Shown here piece by piece: positions 35,044-42,894 of a DNA stretch of 43,665 bases. Below the pieces are notes generated by a model. The model did not search any database and was not told where the DNA came from. It saw nothing but the letters and a program-made list of their open reading frames with translations. A program made the position numbers and the translations under genes. Source of the DNA: Defluviicoccus sp. (lineage in GTDB: Bacteria; Pseudomonadota; Alphaproteobacteria; MPNO01); assembly GCA_022826125.1 (NCBI GenBank), contig JAJDVM010000155.1, forward strand, positions 1-43,665. Reading direction: 5' to 3'. The first letter of the stretch is position 1, and every line of letters starts with the position of its first letter.

Positions 35044-36359
35044 CAGGTTGCTGAAAAACTCGCTGGCCCGATTCTCGATCTCGTGATTCTCTGATCCTGG
35101 GTCGATCGGTTGCGGAGGTTGCGATGCGGGGTGTGGACGAGCGGGGCTGCGGTCTGTTCAGCTACGTCGATCTGGAGGCGCGGGTTCCCGCGGATCATCC
35201 GCTGCGGGCGATCCGGGTCCTGGTGGACGAGGCTCTGGCGGCTCTGTCGGGGGATTTCGCGGTTCTCTATTCGAGGACGGGGCGTCCCTCGATCGCGCCG
35301 GAGAAGCTGTTGCGGGCGCTTCTGCTTCAGGCGTTCTACACCATCCGCTCGGAGCGCCAGCTGATGGAGCAGCTGGACTACAACCTGTTGTTCCGCTGGT
35401 TCGTCGGCCTGTCGATGGACGCGCCGGTGTGGGATGCGACGGTCTATTCGAAGAACCGCGACCGTCTGGTTGCGGGCGATGTTGCGGCGCGCTTCCTTCA
35501 GGCGGTTCTGCGCGGCGCGCGGGTCCGCCGTCTGCTGTCGGACGAGCACTTCTCGGTGGACGGCACGCTGATCGAGGCGTGGGCGTCGATGAAGAGCTTC
35601 CGGCGCAGGGACGGCGGCGGCGACCCGCCGGCCGGGCGCAACGCGGAGCGCGATTTCCGCGGCGAGCGGCGCTCGAACGCGACGCATGCGTCGGTCACCG
35701 ATGCCGATGCGCGGCTGTTCCGCAAGGGCAAGGGCCAGTCGAGCCGGCTGTGTTTCATGGGCCATCTGCTGATGGAGAACCGCAACGCGCTGATCGTCGA
35801 TGCCGCGTTGACCCGGGCCTCAGGCACCGCCGAGCGGGAGGCGGCGCTGGCCATGCTGGGGCGGCGGGGCAGGCGGCGGCGGATCACGCTGGGCGCCGAC
35901 AAGGGCTATGACGTGGCCGCCTTCGTCGATGCGCTGCGCGAGCGCGCCGTCACCCCGCACGTCGCCGTCAACGGCCACCTGACCAAGACCGGCAAACGGC
36001 GCAAGACCCGGATCGACCGGCGCACCACCCGCCATCCCGGCTACGCCGCCAGCCAGAAGCTGCGCAAGCGCATCGAGGAGGGGTTCGGCTGGATCAAGAC
36101 CACCGGCGGGCTGGCCAGGACCCGGCATCGCGGGCTCGACCGGGTGGGCTGGATGTTCACGCTGAGCGCCGCCGCCTACAACCTGGTCAGGCTGCCCAAA
36201 CTCATCGAAGAGGCGCCGACATGATGCCCGCCGGACACAGAACCCGCCCCGATCCCCGCCGCGGGCGGGTCGCGAACCCCCGACCGCAACGTCGATGACC
36301 CCAACAAACCGACGGAAACCTTCGAACCGGCCCCGCGTGACAGGTTTTTCAGCAGCCTG
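35044..36359 (+). mobile_element. Complete IS5-like insertion sequence with TTAG target duplication
   Basis: A 1316-bp element. The left end CAGGTTGCTGAAAAAC and the reverse complement of the right end CAGGCTGCTGAAAAAC differ at one of 16 positions. It is flanked by a 4-bp direct repeat TTAG (35040-35043 and 36360-36363), the YTAR-type duplication typical of IS5-family elements. It carries one transposase gene. The insertion sits between permease 2 and the hydrolase gene and separates the latter from its operon promoter. The decayed copy at 6806 preserves what appears to be the uninterrupted site. Confidence 0.92.
35124..36224 (+). CDS. IS5-like transposase
   Basis: A 366-residue DDE transposase, full length and uninterrupted. 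The N-terminal domain (DUF772-like) has RVPADHPLRAIRVLVDEALA and RPSIAPEKLLRALLLQAFYT. The catalytic domain has HFSVDGTLIEAWAS (first Asp), ADKGYDVAAF (second Asp) and the C-terminal RKRIEEGFGWIKTTGGL (Glu). A diverged internal fragment of a related gene lies at 15063-15485 in the opposite orientation. Since ends, duplication and gene are intact, the element may still be active. Confidence 0.92.
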   Translation: MRGVDERGCGLFSYVDLEARVPADHPLRAIRVLVDEALAALSGDFAVLYSRTGRPSIAPEKLLRALLLQAFYTIRSERQLMEQLDYNLLFRWFVGLSMDAPVWDATVYSKNRDRLVAGDVAARFLQAVLRGARVRRLLSDEHFSVDGTLIEAWASMKSFRRRDGGGDPPAGRNAERDFRGERRSNATHASVTDADARLFRKGKGQSSRLCFMGHLLMENRNALIVDAALTRASGTAEREAALAMLGRRGRRRRITLGADKGYDVAAFVDALRERAVTPHVAVNGHLTKTGKRRKTRIDRRTTRHPGYAASQKLRKRIEEGFGWIKTTGGLARTRHRGLDRVGWMFTLSAAAYNLVRLPKLIEEAPT

Positions 36360-36413
36360 TTAGAGGGTTTGAACCGTATCCAGCCTTTGGCTGAAGACCT
36401 GGGAGAGCTACCG

Positions 36414-37244
36414 ATGAACAAGGCACAAGGGGCGCTTGTCCCGCCCATCGAGGAGGATCCGGTCGATCGACGCCGGAAGCCCGATTGGCAGATGCGTTGG
36501 CTGATGGAGGAGGACGGAACGGTTGATCTCACGCGTCCGCCCAAGCCGCCGCGCGTAGTGAAGCTCAGGGCGGAAGCCCGAGACGTCAAGATCGACTTGG
36601 CGAAAAGCGCCGTCGTCGTCGTCGATATGCAGAACGACTTCTTTCACGACGATGGCTGGTTCAGCTTGCTCGGCGTCGATGTGAGCCCGCTCTACGAAGC
36701 GGTCGACCCGATCAACCGGCTGTTGCCGGCGATGCGTGCATCGGACACGCCCATCGTGTGGCTCAACTGGGGGGTGCGGCCGGACGGCTTCGGCCTGCCA
36801 CCCAGCCTGTTCAACGCCCATGATTCCTCGGAAAAGGGCCTCATCATGGGCGACATGCACCCCACCCGTCGCTACAACATACTGGCACGCGGTACCTGGG
36901 GGGCGGCGATCATCGACGAGCTCGATGTCCGGGACGAGGATATTTGCGTGGACAAGGTGCGCTTCAGCGGATTCTGGGATACCGAGCTGGACGGCGTTCT
37001 GCGCAATCTGGGGATCACCACGCTGATCTTCACCGGCGTGAACATCGACCGCTGCGTCATGGCGACGTTCGAGGACGCGGCACATCTCGGCTATGACTGC
37101 CTGCTTGTGGAGGACTGTACATCAACCGTCCATCCGCAATTCGGCATCGATCACTGCCACCTGATGATCAAGCAACTCCTTGGTTTCATCACGACCTCCG
37201 ACGAGCTGATCGCGCAAGTTGCGAACGTGGAGTCCGCGTCCTAG
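36414..37244 (+). CDS. RutB-like isochorismatase-family amidohydrolase, paralogue B
   Basis: A 276-residue enzyme collinear with paralogue A (29349), including the ~60-residue N-terminal extension (PDWQMRW, VDLTRPPKPPRVVKL). The catalytic residues are Asp71, Lys181 and Cys214. The ATG at 36414 has GGGAGAG upstream; an in-frame TTG at 36369 just inside the IS junction is less likely. The gene was probably the last of the importer operon before the IS inserted 54 bases upstream of its start. A decayed relative at 6910-7275 shows the same gene order next to another transporter copy, so the importer-hydrolase linkage is older than the IS. Confidence 0.88.
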   Translation: MNKAQGALVPPIEEDPVDRRRKPDWQMRWLMEEDGTVDLTRPPKPPRVVKLRAEARDVKIDLAKSAVVVVDMQNDFFHDDGWFSLLGVDVSPLYEAVDPINRLLPAMRASDTPIVWLNWGVRPDGFGLPPSLFNAHDSSEKGLIMGDMHPTRRYNILARGTWGAAIIDELDVRDEDICVDKVRFSGFWDTELDGVLRNLGITTLIFTGVNIDRCVMATFEDAAHLGYDCLLVEDCTSTVHPQFGIDHCHLMIKQLLGFITTSDELIAQVANVESAS

Positions 37245-37450
37245 GTCAAGGGTGGAAGCCCGGCTGCGCGGTACCAGACTGCCCTATTTCGAGGACTCCC
37301 GTGCTCGCATGGAGGAACGTTAAGTGTGCGTCGTAGACAAAGCGAGCGCCCCTTCTTCATTGATTCTGGGCGCACCTCAGGTTCATGAGGGGTAGGATTC
37401 AGATTTTTTTGCACGCTCTGATGCGGCATGCGGGGCCTAGCGGGGCCCAG

Positions 37451-37534
37451 GGTATGAACCGCGGGATTTGCCATACCGAAAGCGGTTTTCCGATGCTCCG
37501 GCCGCCCCTATCTATGCAGAATGGGCATACCGAA
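37451..37534. promoter_or_regulatory. Repeated CATACCGAA half-sites before the regulator gene
   Basis: GGTATG (37451-37456) and CATACC (37472-37477) form an inverted repeat. CATACCGAA at 37472-37480 is repeated directly at 37526-37534, over the proposed start codon of the regulator. The spacing suggests an operator region for autoregulation, or that the true start lies further downstream. Confidence 0.35.
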
Positions 37535-38246
37535 TTCGCATCCCGGCGGCGTCCTCGATGCCCGGTTTCTGCGGGCGATAGAGACCTGGTGCGCTGGAAA
37601 CGGGATGAGCGCGGGGGCGTTCGGCGCCGTCGTGTGCCGCGACCGCGGCTTCGTCGCCTCGCTGCGCGGCGGCCGCAGTCCGCGGCTCAGGACGGTGGAC
37701 CGGGCGCTCGCCGTGATGGGCGAACCGCCGGCCGGCCCAGCCTTCCTCAGGGAGGTGGAGGCGTTTCTCGCGGTGACGGGGGTCAAGCGCTCGCTGCTCG
37801 GACGGGAAGCGACCGGCAACCCCTCCTTCGTCGCGCAACTGATCGGGGGCGTGTCGCCGAAACTGGCGACGGCGGAAGCGGTGCGCGCGGCGATGAAGTC
37901 GCACGCCAGCCCTGCCGAGCGGCGTGAGATTCGTGCCCGCGCCGGCGCGATGCCGGCGATCCTGACCGGCGCGCGGCTGCCGTCTCCGGAGCCGCCTGCC
38001 CGGCCCGAAGATCGCGATCCCGGTCCGGATCGGCCGGCCCGCCGCCACGAGGACCGGGGCTATGTGGACACCCGAGAGGCGGCGGGGCGGCTCGGGCTGG
38101 CCCCGAGCACGCTGGCCCGATACCGGATCACCGGGGCGGGTCCCTGGTACTACCGTTTCGGGGGCTGCGTGCGCTACGCGGAGACGGACCTGGAGGCATG
38201 GGCCGCCGGCCGCGGGCGCGAGGCCGCGCGGCAGGCATCGTCGTGA
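37521..38246 (+). CDS. Putative DNA-binding regulator with three helix-turn-helix units
   Basis: A 241-residue protein. Residues 16-66 and 75-125 are two copies of one ~50-residue unit: FLRAIETWCAGNGMS...GGRSPRLRTVDRALAVM and FLREVEAFLAVTGVK...GGVSPKLATAEAVRAAM. This unit resembles a small lambda-repressor-like HTH protein common in alphaproteobacteria, normally found singly. A Pro/Arg-rich linker (143-179) leads to a MerR/excisionase-like HTH (181-230, YVDTREAAGRLGLAPSTLAR). The start codon is uncertain; ATG 37521 overlaps a repeated motif and no good ribosome-binding site is seen. It is upstream of the conjugation-type genes and may control them. Confidence 0.65.
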   Translation: MGIPNSHPGGVLDARFLRAIETWCAGNGMSAGAFGAVVCRDRGFVASLRGGRSPRLRTVDRALAVMGEPPAGPAFLREVEAFLAVTGVKRSLLGREATGNPSFVAQLIGGVSPKLATAEAVRAAMKSHASPAERREIRARAGAMPAILTGARLPSPEPPARPEDRDPGPDRPARRHEDRGYVDTREAAGRLGLAPSTLARYRITGAGPWYYRFGGCVRYAETDLEAWAAGRGREAARQASS

Positions 38247-38279
38247 GCTTCGGCGTCTCCGGGTTCCGGGACGGCTGAT

Positions 38280-39080
38280 ATGACGGGCGCGCTCTGGCCG
38301 CGCCGCATGGTCCGGCTGGGTCTGCTCGGCGTCGCCGCAATGACGCTGGCGGTGCCGGTCATCCTGCTGGCGCGTGGGACCACCGGTCATGACTGGTACT
38401 CGGCCGCGAAGCTCACGGCGGTCGAGATCGCGCTCGCCGTCGGCTTCAGCAAATACACGCCGGTGGCGTACCGCGATGAGCGTGGCGACAGCTGGAACAT
38501 CAGCCGCGTAGGGTTCGTCGAGTTCGGACCACCGGTGTGGGCCCTGCGGCGCATCCTGGCGGCGATCGGCGACGGCGTCATGCTGGGCGCCGGCGTCGGC
38601 GGGACGGTGTTCTGCCTGATGCTGCTCGGGGCCGCGGGCCATGGGCGTCGCGGCCGGGCTGGGGGCGCGCTGGAGCCGGTGGAGCATCCCCATCGTCGTA
38701 TGCCGGCAGCGGGCCCGGCGGGACGCGTCGCCGAATGGATCCGGCCCGGCTTGCGGGCGCGGATCGCGCTGCTGGTGGTGTCTCCGGCGGAGCTCGAACG
38801 CCTGCTGGCGCCGCTCGGCCACAGGCGGCGTCCGGGATTCGTCGATTTGCCGGGACCGTACGATGCAGAGCCCACGAACGCCGACGGCGAACTCCTGGAG
38901 CGGACGGAAACGCCATCCCTGCCGCCAGCGGAGAAAGGCGAACTGGGCAACGAAGCCGCGGTCCCAGCCAAACCAACCCCCGCCGATCCCGGAAGCCCCC
39001 CGGACAACACGAAGCCGAACGATGCGACCGGGAACAAGCCGATCCGGCCCAGGCACCCGCCGGACCGGAAGTTCTACTGA
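38280..39080 (+). CDS. Membrane protein resembling a conjugative coupling protein (TraD/TrwB type) without its ATPase
   Basis: A 266-residue protein with two N-terminal helices (about 10-32 and 93-118) separated by a periplasmic loop, as in the membrane anchor of type IV coupling proteins. The segment after the second helix (LVVSPAELERLL) resembles the linker that in TraD/TrwB proteins precedes Walker A, but no nucleotide-binding motif follows. Instead there is a long Pro/Glu-rich tail ending PRHPPDRKFY. The stop TGA shares its A with the ATG of the relaxase gene, the position where a coupling-protein gene is expected. It may be an internally deleted coupling protein or a distinct small anchor. 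Confidence 0.5.
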   Translation: MTGALWPRRMVRLGLLGVAAMTLAVPVILLARGTTGHDWYSAAKLTAVEIALAVGFSKYTPVAYRDERGDSWNISRVGFVEFGPPVWALRRILAAIGDGVMLGAGVGGTVFCLMLLGAAGHGRRGRAGGALEPVEHPHRRMPAAGPAGRVAEWIRPGLRARIALLVVSPAELERLLAPLGHRRRPGFVDLPGPYDAEPTNADGELLERTETPSLPPAEKGELGNEAAVPAKPTPADPGSPPDNTKPNDATGNKPIRPRHPPDRKFY

Positions 39081-42043
39081 TGGTCGCCTCGATCGGCGCC
39101 ATCGCCTCGTCGTCCCAGGGTGTCAGCTATTACGAGAGGGACGGCTATTACGCGAAGGATTCCGCCGAACACCGCGACGCCAGCGCCTGGGCCGGCAAGG
39201 GCGCGGACGATCTCGGCCTCAAGGGTCCCGTGGATCCGGACGTCTTCACAGCGATCCTGGAAGGCCGGGTACCGGACGGCCCGCAACTCGGCCGTCGAGG
39301 CAAGGACGGCGAAATCGTCCACCGGCCCGGCCGCGACCTGACCCTCTCGGCCCCCAAATCCGTCTCGCTGGCCGCGCTGGTGGGCGGCGACGCCCACGTC
39401 GCGGAGGCCCACGGCCGGGCGGTAAAGCGCTCCCTCGACTGGGTCGAGCGGAACGCCATCGAGACCCGGATGAAGGACCCGGACGGCGAACGGATGATCC
39501 GCGCCGGGGATCAGAAGGCGGTGATAGCCACCTTCACCCACGAGACCTCGCGCAATCTCGACCCTCAGCTCCATACCCACGCGGTGATCGCCAACATGGT
39601 GCAGGGCACCGACGGCAAGTGGCGCACCATGGCCAACGAGAAGCTCTATTCCTCGAAGATGCTGATCGGCGCGCTCTACCGGGGCGAGCTCGCGCGGGAA
39701 CTGACCTCGCTCGGTTACGGCATCGAGAAGACCCATGCCGACGGGCGGTTCGAAATCGCCGGCGTCTCGCGGGACGTGATCGATGCCTTCTCCACCCGCC
39801 GCGCGGAAATCGAGGCGGCGATGGAGGGCCGAGGCCTGGGCTCGACGGCGGAGAACCAGCACCTTGCAAGGCGTGCCGCGCTGATGACCCGCGCCCACAA
39901 GCGCGACGTGGACAAGGAGGCGCTGGCCGAAACATGGGCCAGGCAGGCCGCGGAGCTCGGCTTCGACGGGAAGGCCCTTGTCGCGGCGGCAATGGAGCGG
40001 GGCCTGGAGGGGACCGGACAGGAACGCAACGGAGCGAAGGAACCGGGCAAGGAGGGACCGGCGCCGCGACAGGCCGATCTGTTCGAGCATGCGGCGCGAG
40101 TCGACCCCGCGCGCGAGGCGGTGGACTGGGCGCTCGCGCATCTCTCCGAGCGCGACGCGGTGTTTGGCGCAACCGACCTGCTCGCGGCCGCGCTGGCTCA
40201 CAGTCCGGGTTCCGCGTCGATCGAGGCCATCGAGCGGACGGTGGATGATTTCAAGCGGGAGGGGCGGCTGCACCACGCTCCGGCCTTCGAGGGAGGTGAC
40301 GGGCTTGCCACCGACAAGGCGGTGGCCGAGGAACGCGAAACGGTTGCTCTGATGCGGACTGGCGCGGGCCGCGGCAGGGCGCCGATGCGCGGCTGGATGG
40401 TCGACCGGCATCTGCGAAACGGACCGCTCACGGCTGGTCAGAAACAGGCGGTGAGGCTCATCCTGTCCGAGAAGGATCGCACGGTTGGAGTCCAGGGATA
40501 CGCCGGAACCGGCAAAACGCGGATGCTCGACCGCGCCCGGACGCTCGCAGAGAAGAAGGGCTGGCGCATGGTCGGTCTCGCTCCCTCGGCATCGGCGGTA
40601 CAGACCCTCGCGGCAGAGTCCGGGATCGAAAGCGAGACGTTGCAGCGGTTTCTCGCGAGGAACGCGGGCGTTGCCGAGGGGCGCCTCACGAGGAAGGGCG
40701 CCAGGGAAATGCGCGCCGCATTCGCGAAGACGGTGCTGGTAGTCGACGAGGGGTCTCTTGCTTCAACGATCCAGGCGAGAGACCTGCTCAGAATCGCGAG
40801 CGAGCTGCGCATTCCCAAGCTGGTGCTGGTGGGCGATGCGAAGCAGCTGGAGGCGGTGGATGCCGGAAAGCCCTTCGCGCAGTTGCAGCAGGCCGGCATG
40901 AAGACGGCCGTCATGGACGAAATTCTGCGTCAGCGCGACCCGGAGCTGAAGGCCGCCGTCGAGGCGAGCCTCGCGGGAGATATCGGCAAGGCGTTCGAGA
41001 AGCTCGGGTCCAATGTCGCCGAAGTTAAGGCCGACAACGTGGCCGGGGCGGTCGCCGCGCGCTGGCTTGCGCTCTCCCCGGAGGAACGCGCGCGTACCGG
41101 TGTGATCGCGCCGAGCCATGCCCTCCGCGAGGGAATCAACGCGCATATCCGCGAGCGGCTCGCCCGCGAGGACCGCATCGCGGGACCGGCGATGGAGACG
41201 GAGCGGCTGGTCTCGAAGGGCTATACCAACGCGGAGAAGGCGGTCGGCTCCAACTACAGCCCTGGCGACGTCGTGGCCTTCCACCGCCCCTACAAGCGTC
41301 TCGGGGTGGAAAAGGGCGATGAGCGTCGCGTCGCGGGTGTCGATCACCGCAAACGGACCGTGCATCTCGAAGGCCCGGACGGCAGGACCGTTGCCTGGAA
41401 GCCGTCGCAAATCGGTGCGCGCAAGGGCGGAACCGAGGTTTACCGGGCCGAGACCATCGAGCTTCGCGCCGGCGACCGCATCCGCTGGACGCGCAACGAC
41501 GCCGGGCTGAAACTCGTGAACAGCGGTTCGGCCGAGGTCACCGGCGTTCGCGATGGGCGGGTCTCCTTTCGTCTCGAGGACGGCCGGACGATCGAACTCG
41601 GCGGCTCCGATCCCCAGCTTCGTCATCTCGATTACGCCTGGGCCTCGACCGTGCATGCGTTCCAGGGACGCACGGTGGACAACGTGATCGCCGGGATGGA
41701 GGCGAATCATCCGAACCTGACGACGGCCAAGGCCTTCTACGTCGAGATTTCCCGCGCCCGCGACCGGGCCGAACTGGTCACCGACGATGCGGAGGCGCTG
41801 AAGGAACGCCTCGAAGCGGTCACGGGGGAGCGGATCTCGGCCCTGGAAGGGATCGGCGAAAAGGTCCAGCGGGAGCATGGCAAGGATGCTGGGGCGGCCG
41901 TCGACAGGGATCGGCCGGAGGCAGGACCGACCGCGCCGTCCTCCCCCGACCGGGAAATCGGCAGGGAGTCGCCCGAACGGAAGGCGCCCGAGCCCGAGCC
42001 GCCGGCTCGGGGCAAGGGGATCGAATTGGACATGGGACTGTAG
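39080..42043 (+). CDS. MobF-family conjugative relaxase-helicase (TraA/TrwC-like)
   Basis: A 987-residue two-part protein. The relaxase domain (1 to about 300) has paired tyrosines Tyr17/Tyr18 and Tyr23/Tyr24 that nick the transfer origin, and the metal triad His154, His165, His167 in FTHETSRNLDPQLHTHAV. The helicase domain has Walker A GYAGTGKT (473-480), a DEG-type Walker B (VVDEGSLAS), VLVGDAKQLEAVDAG, and the C-terminal TVHAFQGRT (857-865). All landmarks match TrwC/TraI spacing. The start at 39080 overlaps the preceding stop by one base, and the relaxase fold begins there; a longer frame upstream is not homologous. It appears intact, so the flanking DNA could be mobilised if an origin is present. 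Confidence 0.93.
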   Translation: MVASIGAIASSSQGVSYYERDGYYAKDSAEHRDASAWAGKGADDLGLKGPVDPDVFTAILEGRVPDGPQLGRRGKDGEIVHRPGRDLTLSAPKSVSLAALVGGDAHVAEAHGRAVKRSLDWVERNAIETRMKDPDGERMIRAGDQKAVIATFTHETSRNLDPQLHTHAVIANMVQGTDGKWRTMANEKLYSSKMLIGALYRGELARELTSLGYGIEKTHADGRFEIAGVSRDVIDAFSTRRAEIEAAMEGRGLGSTAENQHLARRAALMTRAHKRDVDKEALAETWARQAAELGFDGKALVAAAMERGLEGTGQERNGAKEPGKEGPAPRQADLFEHAARVDPAREAVDWALAHLSERDAVFGATDLLAAALAHSPGSASIEAIERTVDDFKREGRLHHAPAFEGGDGLATDKAVAEERETVALMRTGAGRGRAPMRGWMVDRHLRNGPLTAGQKQAVRLILSEKDRTVGVQGYAGTGKTRMLDRARTLAEKKGWRMVGLAPSASAVQTLAAESGIESETLQRFLARNAGVAEGRLTRKGAREMRAAFAKTVLVVDEGSLASTIQARDLLRIASELRIPKLVLVGDAKQLEAVDAGKPFAQLQQAGMKTAVMDEILRQRDPELKAAVEASLAGDIGKAFEKLGSNVAEVKADNVAGAVAARWLALSPEERARTGVIAPSHALREGINAHIRERLAREDRIAGPAMETERLVSKGYTNAEKAVGSNYSPGDVVAFHRPYKRLGVEKGDERRVAGVDHRKRTVHLEGPDGRTVAWKPSQIGARKGGTEVYRAETIELRAGDRIRWTRNDAGLKLVNSGSAEVTGVRDGRVSFRLEDGRTIELGGSDPQLRHLDYAWASTVHAFQGRTVDNVIAGMEANHPNLTTAKAFYVEISRARDRAELVTDDAEALKERLEAVTGERISALEGIGEKVQREHGKDAGAAVDRDRPEAGPTAPSSPDREIGRESPERKAPEPEPPARGKGIELDMGL

Positions 42044-42146
42044 AAGATGGCCCCGCCGTTACGGGTCTCGGCCTGCCACGGAGCGGGGAGTACCAGGCGG
42101 AACAGTGTCGGGATTTTTGCTGAAACTGTGACGAAGGAGACATGCG

Positions 42147-42500
42147 ATGGGTCGGAAGCGATCGGATCATTCAAAGAGTACGGACGCGCAGGCGAAGCGC
42201 TCGCCGCACACGATTCGGTTTCTCGACCCGGAATGGGAAAACATCGAAGCGTTTGCGGAGGCGCGCGGGCTCGCGCCCGCCGAATTCGTCCGTTTCGCGA
42301 CGCTCAACGCGATAGCCGATGGGGGCGCCTCGATCGCCGGGCTGGCGCCGCTCATTCAGACGACGTTTCGTGGCACCCATATTCTGGCATCGAGACTGCG
42401 CGACGAAATGCTTGAGGCTGGTGAACAAGAGATACTCGATGAAATGGTCGCCGCGGCTCGCGGTTTACAGGCCGAATTGATCGAATCCATACAGGATTGA
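42147..42500 (+). CDS. Small protein, possible ribbon-helix-helix relaxosome component
   Basis: A 117-residue protein with a basic N-terminus, then HTIRFLDPEWENIEAFAEAR and LAPAEFVRFATLNAIADGG, which fits a ribbon-helix-helix DNA-binding domain like those of plasmid MobC/auxiliary nicking proteins. The C-terminal half is predicted helical and acidic. GGAG lies 7 bases before the ATG at 42147; an ATG at 42142 in another frame is not used. Its position 100 bases after the relaxase gene fits a relaxosome accessory role, but assignment to a named family is not certain. Confidence 0.6.
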   Translation: MGRKRSDHSKSTDAQAKRSPHTIRFLDPEWENIEAFAEARGLAPAEFVRFATLNAIADGGASIAGLAPLIQTTFRGTHILASRLRDEMLEAGEQEILDEMVAAARGLQAELIESIQD

Positions 42501-42545
42501 CGATCTGGCGGGCGAACTCGCCGCCGCCGCGCATTGCGGCTTTCC

Positions 42546-42815
42546 TCAGTAATTCTCGATCCACTCGATCACCTCCGCCAGCGTCCCGAAATATAGCCAT
42601 TCGCTCCGGTCGCGATCGAAGCCGATACGCCAGGGCTTCCCCGGTGGGTGCATGCCGATCCGGCACTTTCGCGCGTAGACCGCGCGAGACATGGTGGGCT
42701 TCCGCACGTTGATTTCGTGCCTTCCGCTTGCGCGGACGGTGTCGCCCCGCTTCTCGAAATGGCGTGCCAGCGCGGCGCAATCGCTCTTGTGGTTGAAGCG
42801 ATTCCAAGGCTTCAT
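42546..42815 (-). CDS. Small hypothetical protein
   Basis: An 89-residue basic protein that I do not recognise. It begins MKPWNRFNHKSDCAALARHF, contains HEINVRKPTMSRAVYARKCR, and ends FGTLAEVIEWIENY. GGGAG about 12 bases upstream supports the ATG at 42815. The composition suggests nucleic-acid binding, but no motif proves it. It is convergent with the small protein ending at 42500 and lies between the relaxase region and the cas9 fragment on the same strand as the latter. Confidence 0.6.
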   Translation of the reverse strand: MKPWNRFNHKSDCAALARHFEKRGDTVRASGRHEINVRKPTMSRAVYARKCRIGMHPPGKPWRIGFDRDRSEWLYFGTLAEVIEWIENY

Positions 42816-42894
42816 CGGTTGTCGCTCCCAATGATTTCCGGAGGGATGTAGCGAGAAAAATCGGCCCGGCAAGAAATTCGTCGTGGAGCTCCTG

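Noticed and set aside
38537..39079. In-frame extension of the relaxase gene upstream to 38537
   Set aside because: The extension is antiparallel in composition to the membrane-protein gene in another frame, has no similarity to relaxases, and the Tyr motif sits at residue 17-24 when starting at 39080, as in TrwC.
40000..41900. Minus-strand long frames under the relaxase
   Set aside because: They lack homology and mirror the relaxase codon bias; shadows of the real gene.
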